A DNA stretch of 64,000 nucleotides from Lasiodiplodia sp. COLG20 (lineage: Eukaryota; Ascomycota; Dothideomycetes; Botryosphaeriales; Botryosphaeriaceae). The stretch covers positions 32,123 to 96,122 of the forward strand of contig VNWV01000041.1 of assembly GCA_009801085.1 (NCBI GenBank). The letters are read 5' to 3'. The notes beneath the pieces are model-generated. The model saw nothing but the letters and a program-made list of their open reading frames with translations. It did not search any database and was not told the origin of the DNA. Position numbers and translations under genes: made by a program. Shown in pieces: positions 23,678-34,519 of the stretch. The stretch's first letter is position 1, and every line of letters starts with the position of its first letter.

Positions 23678-24729
23678 TCACATGTCTTTCGGCATTTCTG
23701 GGCCCCAAACGGCCAGCGGGCCTGCTTTAGACCTTTTCGTGCCCGAATGCACGTTGACCAGATCCCCATCAGCGTAATGCTCGACCAAAAATCCACTTGT
23801 GTCCCGCCAATAGTCAAAGATCTGCGAGCCGAGAATATGTCTGCCGACACCCCAAACAGACTCGTAGCCATGCTTCGCTAACCAATAATGGCCAAGAAGC
23901 TGGGTATCGAAGTCCTCTACCTCAAAAGATATGTGGTGCAGAGCATCCGTTCTTTCAGGAGTAGCACGGGCCAGGAAGAACGAGTGATGGTCCGAGAAGC
24001 GTTCCCCCAGGTCAAGATGCATGAATGTAATGACATCAAGGTCCTCATTCTCCGGGTGGTATTCCACGTTCGATGGGACGAAGTTGAAATTGTCCGTGTA
24101 CCACCGGACCTCGTCTTCCCATTTGGAAACGTGGAATCCGTAGTGGCCGAGCTTGTGGACCATTGCGGGTCCCTCATGGAAACGCTGAAATTTGCCTGAG
24201 CATCCAATTAGAAGTCATTCGCTGCAGATAACGGCGGTCCCACAAACTCACCCAGTCTCTGTTTGTAAAAGCTTCCATTGAGCGGTCCAAACTCTTCGAC
24301 CTGCGCAGATGGCACGAAAGCCTCATCTGGTCTCTCCTCCTGGCCGTACACCACATGCATGAGGAAGCCGGACGGCGTTTTCAAAGTGACTCTGCGCCCT
24401 CCGCCAGGGAACGGGGAGAGGTCCGCTACTACCGCTCCCTCCAGGGCGGCGGCCTTGTCGAAATCGGCCTGCGTCTGAGCAAGCCAGGAACCGCCGCCGA
24501 ATGTCGAGGTGCCAGTGGTAGACTGGCGGGCCACGTAGCAATACGGGTCTTTGCCATAGCCGCGGTACACGACTATGTTCTCATCGCGCCAGGCTTCGAC
24601 CAAACCGAAATGTTTGGCAAACGCCTGAAACTTGGCCAGGTCTGCATGCGCGAAGTCGACATGCGATATGCGCTCGAGCTGGATTTTTGAGGGGTTGTTG
24701 TGGATCTCAGGGAGACGCGTAGCCGCCAT
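23678..24729 (-). CDS. Extradiol ring-cleavage dioxygenase (vicinal oxygen chelate fold)
   Basis: Catechol 2,3-dioxygenase-like protein with two VOC modules. Start at 24729 (MAATRLPEIHNN). The N-terminal module shows ISHVDFAHADLAKFQAF and GGGRRVTLKTPSGF. One short intron near 24190-24250 leads to the catalytic module with the expected 2-His-1-Glu iron site: KLGHYGFHV, ALHHISFEV and FLVEHYADGD. The protein ends MPKDM. It would open a catechol-type ring beside the hydroxyl pair (meta cleavage), giving a product that FAH-family hydrolases can break further. It shares a bidirectional promoter with the FAD monooxygenase at 25286. Extradiol cleavage is less common than intradiol cleavage in fungi. 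Confidence 0.88.
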
Positions 24730-24935
24730 GGTTGAAGATGTTCGTTTGGAAAATAGAAAGTGCGAATGGTGATGTTTCCGGATTTGAAATGACTCCACCG
24801 GTGGGTTCGGAGCAATTTATTGAAGTTTACATGTTCTCAGCTTTACTGCAATTATCCAAAGTACCGATACCCATTCGCTCTACTACTGATCATCTGGCGG
24901 AAGAACACTACTGGCTCTTCCGATCCGGGAAGACT

Positions 24936-24968
24936 CCGCGGAGGATCCGCGGAGGATCCGTGGAGGAA
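24936..24968. promoter_or_regulatory. Direct repeats of CCGCGGAGGAT in a bidirectional promoter
   Basis: Two overlapping copies of CCGCGGAGGAT are followed by a variant (CCGTGGAGGAA). They lie about 210 bases upstream of the dioxygenase (minus) and 320 bases upstream of the FAD monooxygenase (plus). This is the same half-site as in the FAH and P450 promoters. Confidence 0.55.
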
Positions 24969-25100
24969 CTGTTGCCGAGGCACTGGGCTTCGTTCTTCTT
25001 TGACAGGACCAGCACCGGAAACACGAGGAAGAGGCAAAGCAATAATTTGCGAACAACTTTAATTGGTTGGCTTTTCCGCTCGGAAATCGTGGGCATGGAT

Positions 25101-25134
25101 GTTCCTCCGGGCCCCGCACTTGGGTCGGAGGAAC
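25101..25134. promoter_or_regulatory. Inverted repeat GTTCCTCCG ... CGGAGGAAC
   Basis: Perfect 9-bp arms with a 16-base spacer lie about 150 bases upstream of the FAD-monooxygenase start. A further half-site (GTTCCTCC) lies at 25175-25182. Together with the repeats at 24936 this promoter carries at least five copies of the element. Confidence 0.55.
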
Positions 25135-25285
25135 ACAGGACCGTCCCAAACTCAGAACACCGTTCCACCGTAGTGTTCCTCCTACGGAACCGGATACAAG
25201 CGGAGTGGAATGCCTGGACCTATTAAAGTTCACGCTTGAAGTACTAAGAGGAAGGAAATGCCCGCCCTGTTGTGATCATCCACCA

Positions 25286-27569
25286 ATGGAAGAAACTACA
25301 GTCATCATCGTCGGAGCCGGCCCGGCCGGTCTTGCTCTCGCTACAGCGCTCTCGAATTGGAAAATCAAAGTCAGCACAATCGAACCTATTACAGCTACTA
25401 TTATAACTGACTGCAAATCATCTCCACAACACAGTCGATAATCCTTGAGAAGAACCTGGATGTATGCGAAGACCCGCGCGCTATTGCGTTTGCCGGCGAC
25501 GTCTTCCGCATACTCGAATTCCTTGGAATCAACCATAGCAATCAGAATAAATTTGGGCAGGGTAAAATTTTCTTGCTTTCCCATTCATGACAATGAGAAC
25601 TTATAACCGCTCCCAGAATTGGTCGCCGTGAATTACCACGCCGGTGCTTGGACGACCAAGCCATTCTTCACCTTGAATCAGCATCGCGACTGGCTTGAGC
25701 AGGTGCACCAGCCAGCAAGTGTTGTCCTGCAGCCGGGTCTGGGTAAGTTCCAACTCTGGATCTGCAAATGACCCCTGAGCTGATCCTCTGCAGAGCGAGC
25801 GTTACGTGAGCAGGTCCGGTTGTCTACATACGCCGAGTTGCGGCTGCAATGCACAGTGACATCGATTCTTGAGGTAGAAGATGGCGTTGTTGTGTCGTAC
25901 ACTCGGCAGGATGGGACCGAGGCCCGTTTAACAGGCGCTTATTTGGTAGGCGCTGATGGCAAGCGTGGCTTTGTGCGTAAAGAATACCTCGAGGCGAAGG
26001 GTATAGAGCAGATACCAGGATTGTATGGAATCCTATATCTGGCATTTCGGTTGTAGCTGGCTGACGAAGGGGCAGGATACACTATGATGCCGAGTGGATA
26101 GCGGCGAATTTGCACGTTACGCTACCAACTCCCACATCACATCCGGGATTCCCGTTATGGAGTCTTGGATACAAGCCTGAAGAGTTGTGGGACTTATTTT
26201 GGCCAGAGGGCTTCCAGTACGTATTCGTTGTGCTTTCTTTCTCGACTTGTAGCTGATCGGCCAACAGTTTCTGCAACCACCCGACAATGCCAGTTGCAAC
26301 CGGAAGATTCGGGCCTGCCAATGGCAAGTACTGGAGGTAAACGATGGTACCTGGAAATGATTGGAAGACCATTAGCTAATAATTGACTAAAGATTCGAGT
26401 ATGAGCTACCTGCAGGTTTCAAACCTGATGATTTGGAACAGCATCTGGAGGAGCAGATGCGTCCACATTTGACTCTTCAGAGGGAGCGACTCAGGTGAGT
26501 GTGCTCCAGGCCATATATGGAACCATTTTTCTGATGATGGCCCAAGACGAAACGGCAAGACGCCCCCCGGTCCGGTACAGTTTCCATGGGACTGTGTTAA
26601 TATCATCCGGTGTGCTCCCGCACAGTAAGTATTTTCATCCTGTGCCCAACTCGAAAAATGCTCGGGTTGACCAGAAATAGCTTCGTCCACAAGGTAGTCA
26701 ATCAGTGGTTCCACAATCGAATCATCCTGATTGGCGATGCAGCCCACGTCTTTCCTCCCTTTGGTGCCCAGGGTATGGCCAGCGGCATCCGCGACGCTTT
26801 CTCATTGTCCTGGCGCCTTGCACTACTGTGCAACGATAAAACGCGCGCTGAAATGTCGCCACGAGCCCATGATTTACTCAGCACCTGGGCACGAGAGCGG
26901 CGTGAAGGGGTTGATCAAGCCATCACGGAGACCATGCGGATGGGCCGCTTTTTGCTGAACAAATCACCCCTTGTCGCCGCAGTTACGAATCTCGTAAGCG
27001 AAATCTTGGAATACGTGCCTTTCTTACGAGATGCCTTGGCTCGAAGGATCTTGACAGATGCAGTTGGCATTACGGGTGTCGATAATGGCTACTTCTTGCC
27101 CAATTGCCGTGGCGGCCTGAAGGTTGCTCAGATCTATGTCAAATCATCGGACGGGGCAATACAGCTTTCAGACTACCTCTTCTGGGGATCTGAAGCCGTG
27201 CTTACCTTATTGATCCTCCACAGCCCCTCTGAGAGGGAAGCCGTGGCCATCAATGAGACTCTCATGTCTTTGAAACTACCTTCGTACTTGTTGGCCAGCG
27301 AGGCGGTGGAGCTCTGCGACGACATAGCGCTTCTTTCTCCTTCATCATCCTTGTTCCCCGCAAGATTTGCCCCCGCTACCCTTGAAGATGTAGCGAAAGC
27401 CGGACTTCCCTCCCTTCCAGGTTATGACGTGGCCTCTTTGCGTAGGCGATTCCACCACGAAACAAAATACGCACTGGTACGCTCGGACTTGATCGTGTTC
27501 TCGGAGGCACATAGGTTGGACCAACTTCACGAACAATTAAACAAGGCGAGGGAACTTTTGGCGGCGTAG
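25286..27569 (+). CDS. FAD-dependent phenol hydroxylase (MhpA-like)
   Basis: Class A flavoprotein monooxygenase resembling 3-(3-hydroxyphenyl)propionate hydroxylase. Start at 25286 (MEETTVIIVGAGPAGLALA, the FAD-binding GxGxxG). At least seven introns are needed. The frame is continuous once an AAG acceptor near 26555 is used, giving PWDCVNIIRC. The DG motif is LVGADGKRGFVRKE (about 25955). The GD motif is ILIGDAAHVFPPFGAQGMASG (about 26730-26790). A C-terminal thioredoxin-like part runs to 27569. Enzymes of this type place a hydroxyl next to an existing one, making the catechol that the neighbouring extradiol dioxygenase would cleave. The shared promoter supports that order. Confidence 0.9.
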
Positions 27570-27678
27570 CGAAACCTGGTCGAAAGTGCATTATGGATGG
27601 CGCAATGGACGGACTTTGAGTTTTCCTCTGTATTATAACATCTCTGAGCTTACATGAGTATAGCAATTTGATTGTCAT

Positions 27679-29920
27679 TTAAAATACGATGCCGTGCCGC
27701 CAGTCAGAGACAAACTCGCCATCAAGATCCAGAGCTCCGAGGAAGTCGCTGTCAAGCTCCGTATTCCCCACCAGCACTCCAAGTTCGAAATCATTCAGGA
27801 AGTTATTGTTAACCGGAGACTGATTGCTGTGATCTGCCCTTCCACCACCGCTCAGAGCTGGATTACTCATCGGGTAAATGAATTGTGACATGAGGTTGAT
27901 AGCTGCCTCATATGTCGTCGGAAGTAAGCTACTCTGCTTCAGATCACGGAGTGAATCTGTTCCAAGTCAGAAACAACGGAGAGGACATAGTTGGCCCATT
28001 CATCATGCAACATACCCGCGAGAAAGCGTCCTATCTCCCAGTACCGTCCAACCCGACCCAGGAACAACGCCAAGAGACTCAGGTGTCCCGAGGAGTATGA
28101 CTGGACAGACTCCACCCCGGCCGAGCGCTGTATTTGGCAATCTATGACGAGAGTAGCGGCCGTGACGTATACGATATACGAGCACATCGGGTCGACGCAC
28201 TCGAAGTATTCCGGCCTCCAGTTCTGCACCACCTGAACCACTTCGCCTGCTTTGGACACGACGCGCTGCCAATGCGTTTGAGGAACGCCGGCGTTATCCG
28301 GCAGCGAAGAGGCGCGTAGGCTGACCTGTGCATTCACAACAGTCACCAGCATGGAAGCGCTGCGATCATGTAAGCACTGTTTTTGCGACTGAGGTGCAGA
28401 AAGAGCAGACGTGCTCACCAACGAAACAAAAGCAACGTGTCCAGCCGACTTCGATGCTCCTTCTCCGCTTCCCCTGCAGCAAAGTTGCGCACAGGATTGG
28501 ACACCCACGGCGGGAGTGCAAACACAGCAGCTGTGCACTCGCTCTCGAACTCCTGCAGCAGAGCTTGCAGAACACGCTGATCGTGTTCGAGCCGTACGCG
28601 CGAACGCAACTCGGTGGCTGCGCGCATCATGTGGCATGCACCGAGGTAGAAGTTCCGGTTGCAGCAGGAGTGCCGGGTGAAAATGTCACTCATGATCTCC
28701 CAGCTTTTGATGCTGGATGCGGAGGAGAGCGGATGGAGCCCGCCGGTAATGGCGTCTGTGCTGGCTTGAAGCGATTCTGTGAAATGAGAGACGGAGAGCG
28801 AGGGCAGCTCGATTCTGCCTGCTGGCGACTGAGCTGGGCTTGCAGGTGAAGTGACTCTACAAACCATTTCATAAGCAGTTCCTCGGGGAGTTTGAGTTAA
28901 ACGTACGTCAGAGTATTGCAGCATGTGTCCAGTGAGTAGATGGACCACCAGACGTTCTTCCACTCCTCTGCATCGCAGTCAGACCCATCACCATCCTCTC
29001 CATCTCCTCCGGCGTTGTCAAATACGAATGCACTCCGCTCCTGAGCCCGCAGCGCATCGTAGAGGTCCGCCATCCGCATGACCCGGCCCACCTCGGCAAT
29101 GGCATTCCAGTCCAGGGGGTTGGACATGGCGTGCACACACAGCAAGAAAGAAGCCTTGATCTCATCCATGTTTAGCTTCGTGCCTTTTCCAAAGCTCTCG
29201 GCGCGCTGGGCAAAGTCCGCGGGCGTCAGGGGGGGCGGGACGGCTGCGAAGCGTGATGAAACGGCGAAGACGGCCATCTTGAGGCGTGGCGGGAGGGTAG
29301 AGGCGGTGCATCGCGGTTTACGGAACAGAGGGTAGATCGGTTGCACGTGATCGAAATAAAGGTCCAGTCTGCAGAGTGTTTAGGCGGATTCCTCTGAAAT
29401 GGGATTGCATGTTTGGTGTACAAGTAGTCTTCAATCTCCGGGCTCAGCCCTGGCATGCAGTCAGATGCGCACGGACTGCCGCTGGGTGGCGCAACTGCGG
29501 GGAAGCCTGACGTGGCGGCGTGTCCCCACGATGCAGACTGTGGCTCGGTTTGGTCGGAAGTAGGCCTCAGAGGTGAACGCCTTTTGGGAGGTCCTATGTG
29601 CATTCCATGTCAATGATTGGCTTGACACAGTAGAATCGACCCTACCTGGCTTTCGTCTCCGTTGGCTATAGATACAGCCCAGGCCACGCATACGGCAGCT
29701 GTCGCAGCTTGGACGCTTCATGTCGCCTTACAAATTAAATAGGCGTCAGAGAGCAACTGTAAGAACGCCAGCCACACTTACATCTTGTCTTTTTGCTTTT
29801 TACACGTTGTTAACCTCATGAGTCCAGCAACAGGCAGTATCGACAAACTCACATTCTGCAGTTGTCGCACACCCGGAATTTCGCGATCTCGGTTGCAGAA
29901 ATCCCCGATGGAGCCGCCAT
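27679..29920 (-). CDS. Zn(II)2Cys6 transcription factor with fungal-specific TF domain
   Basis: Start at 29920 (MAAPSGISATEIAKF). Two introns interrupt the zinc cluster; after splicing the cysteines read CDNCRIKKTRC-x6-CDSCRMRGLGC, a complete Zn2Cys6 motif followed by a basic stretch (QRRRKPGR). The TF domain shows HVQPIYPLFRKP, FLLCVHAMSNPLDW and VWWSIYSLDTCCN. The gene ends DWRHGIVF at 27679. Intron positions and linker resemble the regulator at 19080, so the two may be old paralogues. Together they bracket the ring-cleavage genes, and either could bind the CGGAGGA elements. Confidence 0.87.
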
Positions 29921-31188
29921 GTCAATTGATATCTCAAGGAGGCCGAAATTGAGATTGGAAATGCGGTTGAGGTGGAAGTTGCAATGTGGGGTCAGGTGTA
30001 GAACTTTAAATAGCTTCTCCATAATGGGGACGTGCTGGTCCATCCGCCTCGACCAGGGTACCCCTAATTAGACCCGGGCAGCCGAAAAATCGCGCATTCT
30101 TGTCCATCTGCGCGTAGAATATTTTAAAGCAGTCTAAACGCAGCTAACCATATTCTCTACACCTTAAACACCTCTTAGTTAAAACTAGGGCGTCCTCTTC
30201 GCTTCTTACATTCTCGAACGTATAAATAGCTTTAGGGAATGAAGATAGAATCGTGCCTTTGTAAAGTATGATGTCGCCTTAGATATCTGCTTAGTAGACT
30301 ACAACGTAACTTAATAGACATTGTTCGCAAATTAGGGTGATACTTGACTTTGGCGCGCGAGTCGTGTAAGACCAGGCAAGAACAGAGATTACCGCAACAA
30401 TCGAATCAGACCCTTCATTATTTTTCAAACCACTAGACACACCGGGTCCACTTGGACATGTCTAGCGCATGCTTTCCAATATACCGGGCGAGAGCCGCCT
30501 AAAGCGTCCGCGAAGACGTATGCGGGCATCGCGCACGAGCGAATTGTTGATAGCTTGTATTTCCTTTCTCATATTGCTGACGAGGTGGGTGTTGATCAAC
30601 AGGCCAGAACGGGCGCCACCCAGCCTGTTACCCCACTGGCGCGGGGAGTAGACCTCCGGTGGCTCTTCGTACGGAGAAGATGATTGCACGGCCGCCTGCA
30701 GAATCACGTCAGCTGAGCTGGGCTGGCTTACATGCCGAGACTTCCCCTCATACTCAATCCTGCTGGTGGGAGCAGACAAGGGTGTTATGCAAGCTAGCTT
30801 TCTCTGATTGGCAGACGTAAGGAGATATCGCAGCCCCCAATTCCTCTCCACAGCTTACATATTGACGAGGCGCAGTCAGTGGAATGCAAAGTTTTCGTAC
30901 CCACCATTTTCTTGCAGCGAGGCACGCGAGGCTGAAAACCTGCTTCGTAGCTCACGGGCCTTGATAACAAACCTTGCACCCCCTCATCGCCAACTCGGTG
31001 TTATGCTCCCCAACATTGATACTCTGGTCCACAGTTGACAGTTCAGCCAGGAATACCATTTCGACAATATTACCCGCAAGGTGCGGCTGGCGGTCTGGCT
31101 GGGACAGAAAGAATGCAAGCCTCGATTTGAAACACCAGGATACAAGACCAAGGCCGAAACAACCCGTGCAGGCTTGCGTACCAGAAGC
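29921..31188. other. Intergenic region, partly RIP-like AT-rich
   Basis: About 30060-30430 is TA-rich and gene-free. A minus-strand open frame of 129 codons at 30462-30851 has no ATG-anchored exon chain or domain I recognise. The part near 31000-31188 should hold the promoter of the HET gene. Confidence 0.4.
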
Positions 31189-33792
31189 ATGTCTGTAAAC
31201 GTCCGATATCCTCCGCAGCACCGTCACAAGTACAAGTGTTGTGAAGGACTGATCCTGGACATCGGTCCATCTAAGCTCCGGAAAGATGCAAGCACAGAAC
31301 GAGACTGGTTTCACAAGCCTTGTGAAAATTGCGACACATCTGATAACGGCTTCGGTGGAGAATGCTCTTTCTGTAAACACCTCCGACTTGGTCACCTGGT
31401 GAATTGTGTTTTGCCAACTCTCGATGACGACAACGATCTCCTCGAAAGCTCCTCACGAGTCATAGAAATCGAGATTAACGCCAAGTGGTACTGGAAAGAT
31501 GAAGAGGAACAAGCTTGCTGCAGCTTATGCAAACTTATGAAAGGTTCCATTTCGGACTTGCGTGGGCTTATCTACACGCAGTTTCGACTAGAAATGCAGA
31601 GTACCGCGAGAGTGTTCCCCGCATTCGAGGAGACTGGAAACGAAGGAGCCCTGGAGAGCCTTGGAGATAAGAGCAGAGTGTTCAGCTTGGTGATTCTAAC
31701 TCGACGCCGGTCTGATTCCGGTATATCCTTCCACGACCTCGAAATTGCACCAACCGAACAGCCATCATTCAAACCATATCGGTATGTTGATTGGGAACTG
31801 ATCAGAAGCTGGGAGCTTACGTCGATCGAAACTTTAAATCTACCGTCCGAGTTCAGGGTCATCGATGTGGCTCAGAGTTGTATTGTTAGCCCACCACGGC
31901 CTTGTTGGTACGTAGCCCTGAGTTATGTTTGGGGTGAACGTATCGACAAGGAGCTGGAAGCGACGGTGGAAAACATTCAGTCTCTAGAGGTGGTTGGAAG
32001 CCTGTCTAACTCGATGCTTCCAACTACTATAAGGGATGCCATAATTGTCTGTCAAGAACTGGGTTATCCGTACCTCTGGGTGGATCGTCTATGCATATTG
32101 CAGGATGGCGGAACACATAAACAACATCAGATCAGCAGTATGGACCGCATTTATGCGGAATCGGCTATCACAATAGTCGACGCGACTGGAGAACACGCCA
32201 GAAACGGGCTATCGGGTGTTACTCGGGAAAGGAAACTTCCTCAGATGATTCCAAGCTGGGAGGGACTGGAGCTGGTACCACCTCATCCACCCATACATGA
32301 GATTTTGGCGCACTCACCCTGGGCTAAAAGAGGCTGGACACTTCAAGAAGAAATTTGCGCAAACAAAGTTGTGTATTTCACCGACCACGGGGTGTTTTTA
32401 GTCAACAAGCACGGCAGCAATCCCCATCGCGCAAATTCCGAACGTCGTGCGAGGACGAACCTTGTTACAACCTCTCCAGATTACTTTTCCTTGGTGGAAC
32501 AGTATACCAAGCGAAGTTTAAGTTGTCAAACCGACATTTTAGACGCATTCATGGGTGTGGTTAACTGGCTCGAACCAGACTATGGTGATGCGCACATGTA
32601 CGGAATTCCATTAGAGGTTTTTGATGAGGGCATCCTGTGGCAACAGAATGATGGAATCCAGGGACAGCGACTATCAGATCCGTCTAAATGGTCTTCTTTT
32701 GGCCGACTGCATCATTCTGGGTCCTCCCCGCAGCTCATGGAAGGCCATCTGGAAGATTTCCCCAGTTGGTCTTGGTGCTCTCTTGCTGGTCCGGTAAATT
32801 ACGACTTGGGCCGCATTGTTATCTCTCTTGCCCGATGGGCATTTCCTTTTTCTTCTCCGTCTTCAAACTTTCAAACTCTGGTACCTGTACCCTTCAGACC
32901 GGCTCTCAAGGATATGCCAAATTTTAATGCTTTTATACGCCAGATTGAGATCTGGGAGATCTCCGCCGTGGCATATGCTTGGAAAGCAGGATTTTGGAGA
33001 AAAGAGCACTTCACGGTCGGACCGGACGCTCCACACCCGGGGGAGCTTGATGGCTCTACAGGTGTGCCCAAAAAGTTTTACTGGAAGGACCCATACAGCC
33101 TGAAAGACTTGGCCATACGTGAAGGGGTGCGCCCCACCAAAAAAGGGCGTGTCACTTTTCTGGACGAGTTCACGCCGGAAGACCATGCTACAGCCTTCGC
33201 AAAGCACGGTCGCATCCTCGTGTTTACTGAAGCTGCTTTGTTGGACCTTCAATTCTATGGACATCTCGAATCACGGCACCTTTTTGTTCTTCTGCTACCG
33301 AACGGTACCTGGGCCGGAATAATTATGCTTGATCCACGTATATCGACCAATCTTGTTGGGTCTATCCCACCGAAGGGTGTGCAGCGCATGGAATTTCTGG
33401 GTCTTTCAATTACTCTGGACAAAGACCTTATTCAGGAAACCATAAACGCAATGGGAATCGAGCTACAAGCGGGCTACAACGATACTTGGCGGCCTGTGAC
33501 GGGTTCAAATTCTGAGGAGGAAGAAGCATGTGACCAGGACTCTTCCGTGTCGGTAAACAATGGAATGGAGCATGACTTTTGGAGGATTCACGACGAAGAA
33601 GTCAATGTTCTTACCGAAGATGGGTCTCTACGTCGTTACGAAGATGGAGCTGAGACATGGACTTCAGCCAGAATAAACGTCATGTTTATATGTCGACGTA
33701 ACGGCGTGGCAAGCCGCTTGGGAATTGGCCAGGTGTACATGAAGAGATGGAAAGAAGCAAACAGAAGCTTCTGTACAACCGTATTAGAGTAG
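31189..33792 (+). CDS. Heterokaryon-incompatibility (HET) domain protein
   Basis: Single-exon protein of about 867 residues if it starts at the ATG at 31189 (MSVNVRYPPQ). The HET domain, in the middle of the protein, shows all three blocks: ALSYVWGE (about 31920), YLWVDRLCILQD (about 32070) and WAKRGWTLQEE (about 32330). The N-terminal part has a cysteine-rich segment (PCENCDTSDNGFGGECSFC) of the kind often preceding HET domains in large HET proteins. These proteins act in non-self recognition and programmed cell death and are enriched in subtelomeric and accessory DNA. No partner (NLR or NACHT gene) is adjacent. Base usage is ordinary and the frame is intact. Confidence 0.9.
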   Translation: MSVNVRYPPQHRHKYKCCEGLILDIGPSKLRKDASTERDWFHKPCENCDTSDNGFGGECSFCKHLRLGHLVNCVLPTLDDDNDLLESSSRVIEIEINAKWYWKDEEEQACCSLCKLMKGSISDLRGLIYTQFRLEMQSTARVFPAFEETGNEGALESLGDKSRVFSLVILTRRRSDSGISFHDLEIAPTEQPSFKPYRYVDWELIRSWELTSIETLNLPSEFRVIDVAQSCIVSPPRPCWYVALSYVWGERIDKELEATVENIQSLEVVGSLSNSMLPTTIRDAIIVCQELGYPYLWVDRLCILQDGGTHKQHQISSMDRIYAESAITIVDATGEHARNGLSGVTRERKLPQMIPSWEGLELVPPHPPIHEILAHSPWAKRGWTLQEEICANKVVYFTDHGVFLVNKHGSNPHRANSERRARTNLVTTSPDYFSLVEQYTKRSLSCQTDILDAFMGVVNWLEPDYGDAHMYGIPLEVFDEGILWQQNDGIQGQRLSDPSKWSSFGRLHHSGSSPQLMEGHLEDFPSWSWCSLAGPVNYDLGRIVISLARWAFPFSSPSSNFQTLVPVPFRPALKDMPNFNAFIRQIEIWEISAVAYAWKAGFWRKEHFTVGPDAPHPGELDGSTGVPKKFYWKDPYSLKDLAIREGVRPTKKGRVTFLDEFTPEDHATAFAKHGRILVFTEAALLDLQFYGHLESRHLFVLLLPNGTWAGIIMLDPRISTNLVGSIPPKGVQRMEFLGLSITLDKDLIQETINAMGIELQAGYNDTWRPVTGSNSEEEEACDQDSSVSVNNGMEHDFWRIHDEEVNVLTEDGSLRRYEDGAETWTSARINVMFICRRNGVASRLGIGQVYMKRWKEANRSFCTTVLE

Positions 33793-34519
33793 AAATCAAG
33801 CTCGCTCCTTCTTGTTTCGTTATGCAGCGATGAATCTGACTTAGATTTGTCTATGGTTCCATACAAATCAAAAGTAGCCTCCGCATTTCAAATCAAATTC
33901 ATTTGTTTATAGCCAAACCCGCCTCTAATATCGAGAGGAGCTCAACTAAGAGAAAACATGGATGGAGCAGTTAATAACTGTCACGGATTATTGATGAGTG
34001 ACAATCTATCTTCTATAGCGTTGAAGCCATATACTACAACACATGCGTAAAAATCATCTTCGTTGTAAAGCTGCCATAGGAAATTTGCGTTACCAGCAAC
34101 GATTTATCGACAGCATTCGTAGATGACTGTTATTGGGCGACGGAAGAGGAAAAAGTAAATGTGCTTTAGGGTAGAGGTAGAAACGGAATAAGAAATAGTA
34201 AGCATGCTGTAGGGTAGAAGTAGGGACGGAATAGGGAAGAGTAACATACTTTAGGGTCGAAGAAGTAATCAGGCTAGGAATAAATATAAGCGCTTGCGCC
34301 TCGAAGGATTCACGAAATCTCTACATTCGGCAAAGATTTGCCGTGCCTGCATGGATGAACACGCAGCCCCCACAAACCGGAAGATGCCTTCTCGGCTAAC
34401 CTTACGAAGCCGATGCTGCCAGGGTATTATAAAACGGCTGCCTAGAAACCTCGCGATGTTGTTCAAAGCCAACCCCTTATTCTTCCTTTTCTACCACTGT
34501 CCAATTCTTCATCATCAAG
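33793..34519. other. Intergenic region with a minisatellite
   Basis: 3' flank of the HET gene and 5' flank of the asparagine-synthetase-like gene. It is AT-rich, with the tandem repeat listed next. No exon was recognised. Confidence 0.4.
34150..34268. repeat. Degenerate minisatellite, about 2.5 copies
   Basis: Imperfect tandem units of about 43-46 bases, each containing GTA(A)...TTTAGGGTAGA(A/G)GTAG followed by GACGGAATA(A/G)G. The third unit is partial (CTTTAGGGTCGAAGAAG). The TTAGGG runs inside the units are not telomeric arrays. Confidence 0.5.

Noticed and set aside
26490..26620. Apparent frameshift in the MhpA-like monooxygenase
   Set aside because: Using the acceptor CCCAAG near 26555 instead of the later TACAG restores the expected PWDCVN frame, so the gene is intact.
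30462..30851. Minus-strand open frame of 129 codons
   Set aside because: Possibly a decayed exon, but there is no start context, domain or partner exon, so it is mentioned only in the spacer entry.
30952..31395. Minus-strand open frame of 147 codons before and inside the HET gene
   Set aside because: It overlaps the HET coding start on the other strand, begins at a non-ATG codon or has no ordered motifs, and matches no family I recognise.
34150..34268. Interstitial telomere repeat (TTTAGGGTAGA units)
   Set aside because: TTAGGG occurs only once per 43-46 base unit, so this is a minisatellite and not a telomeric array.
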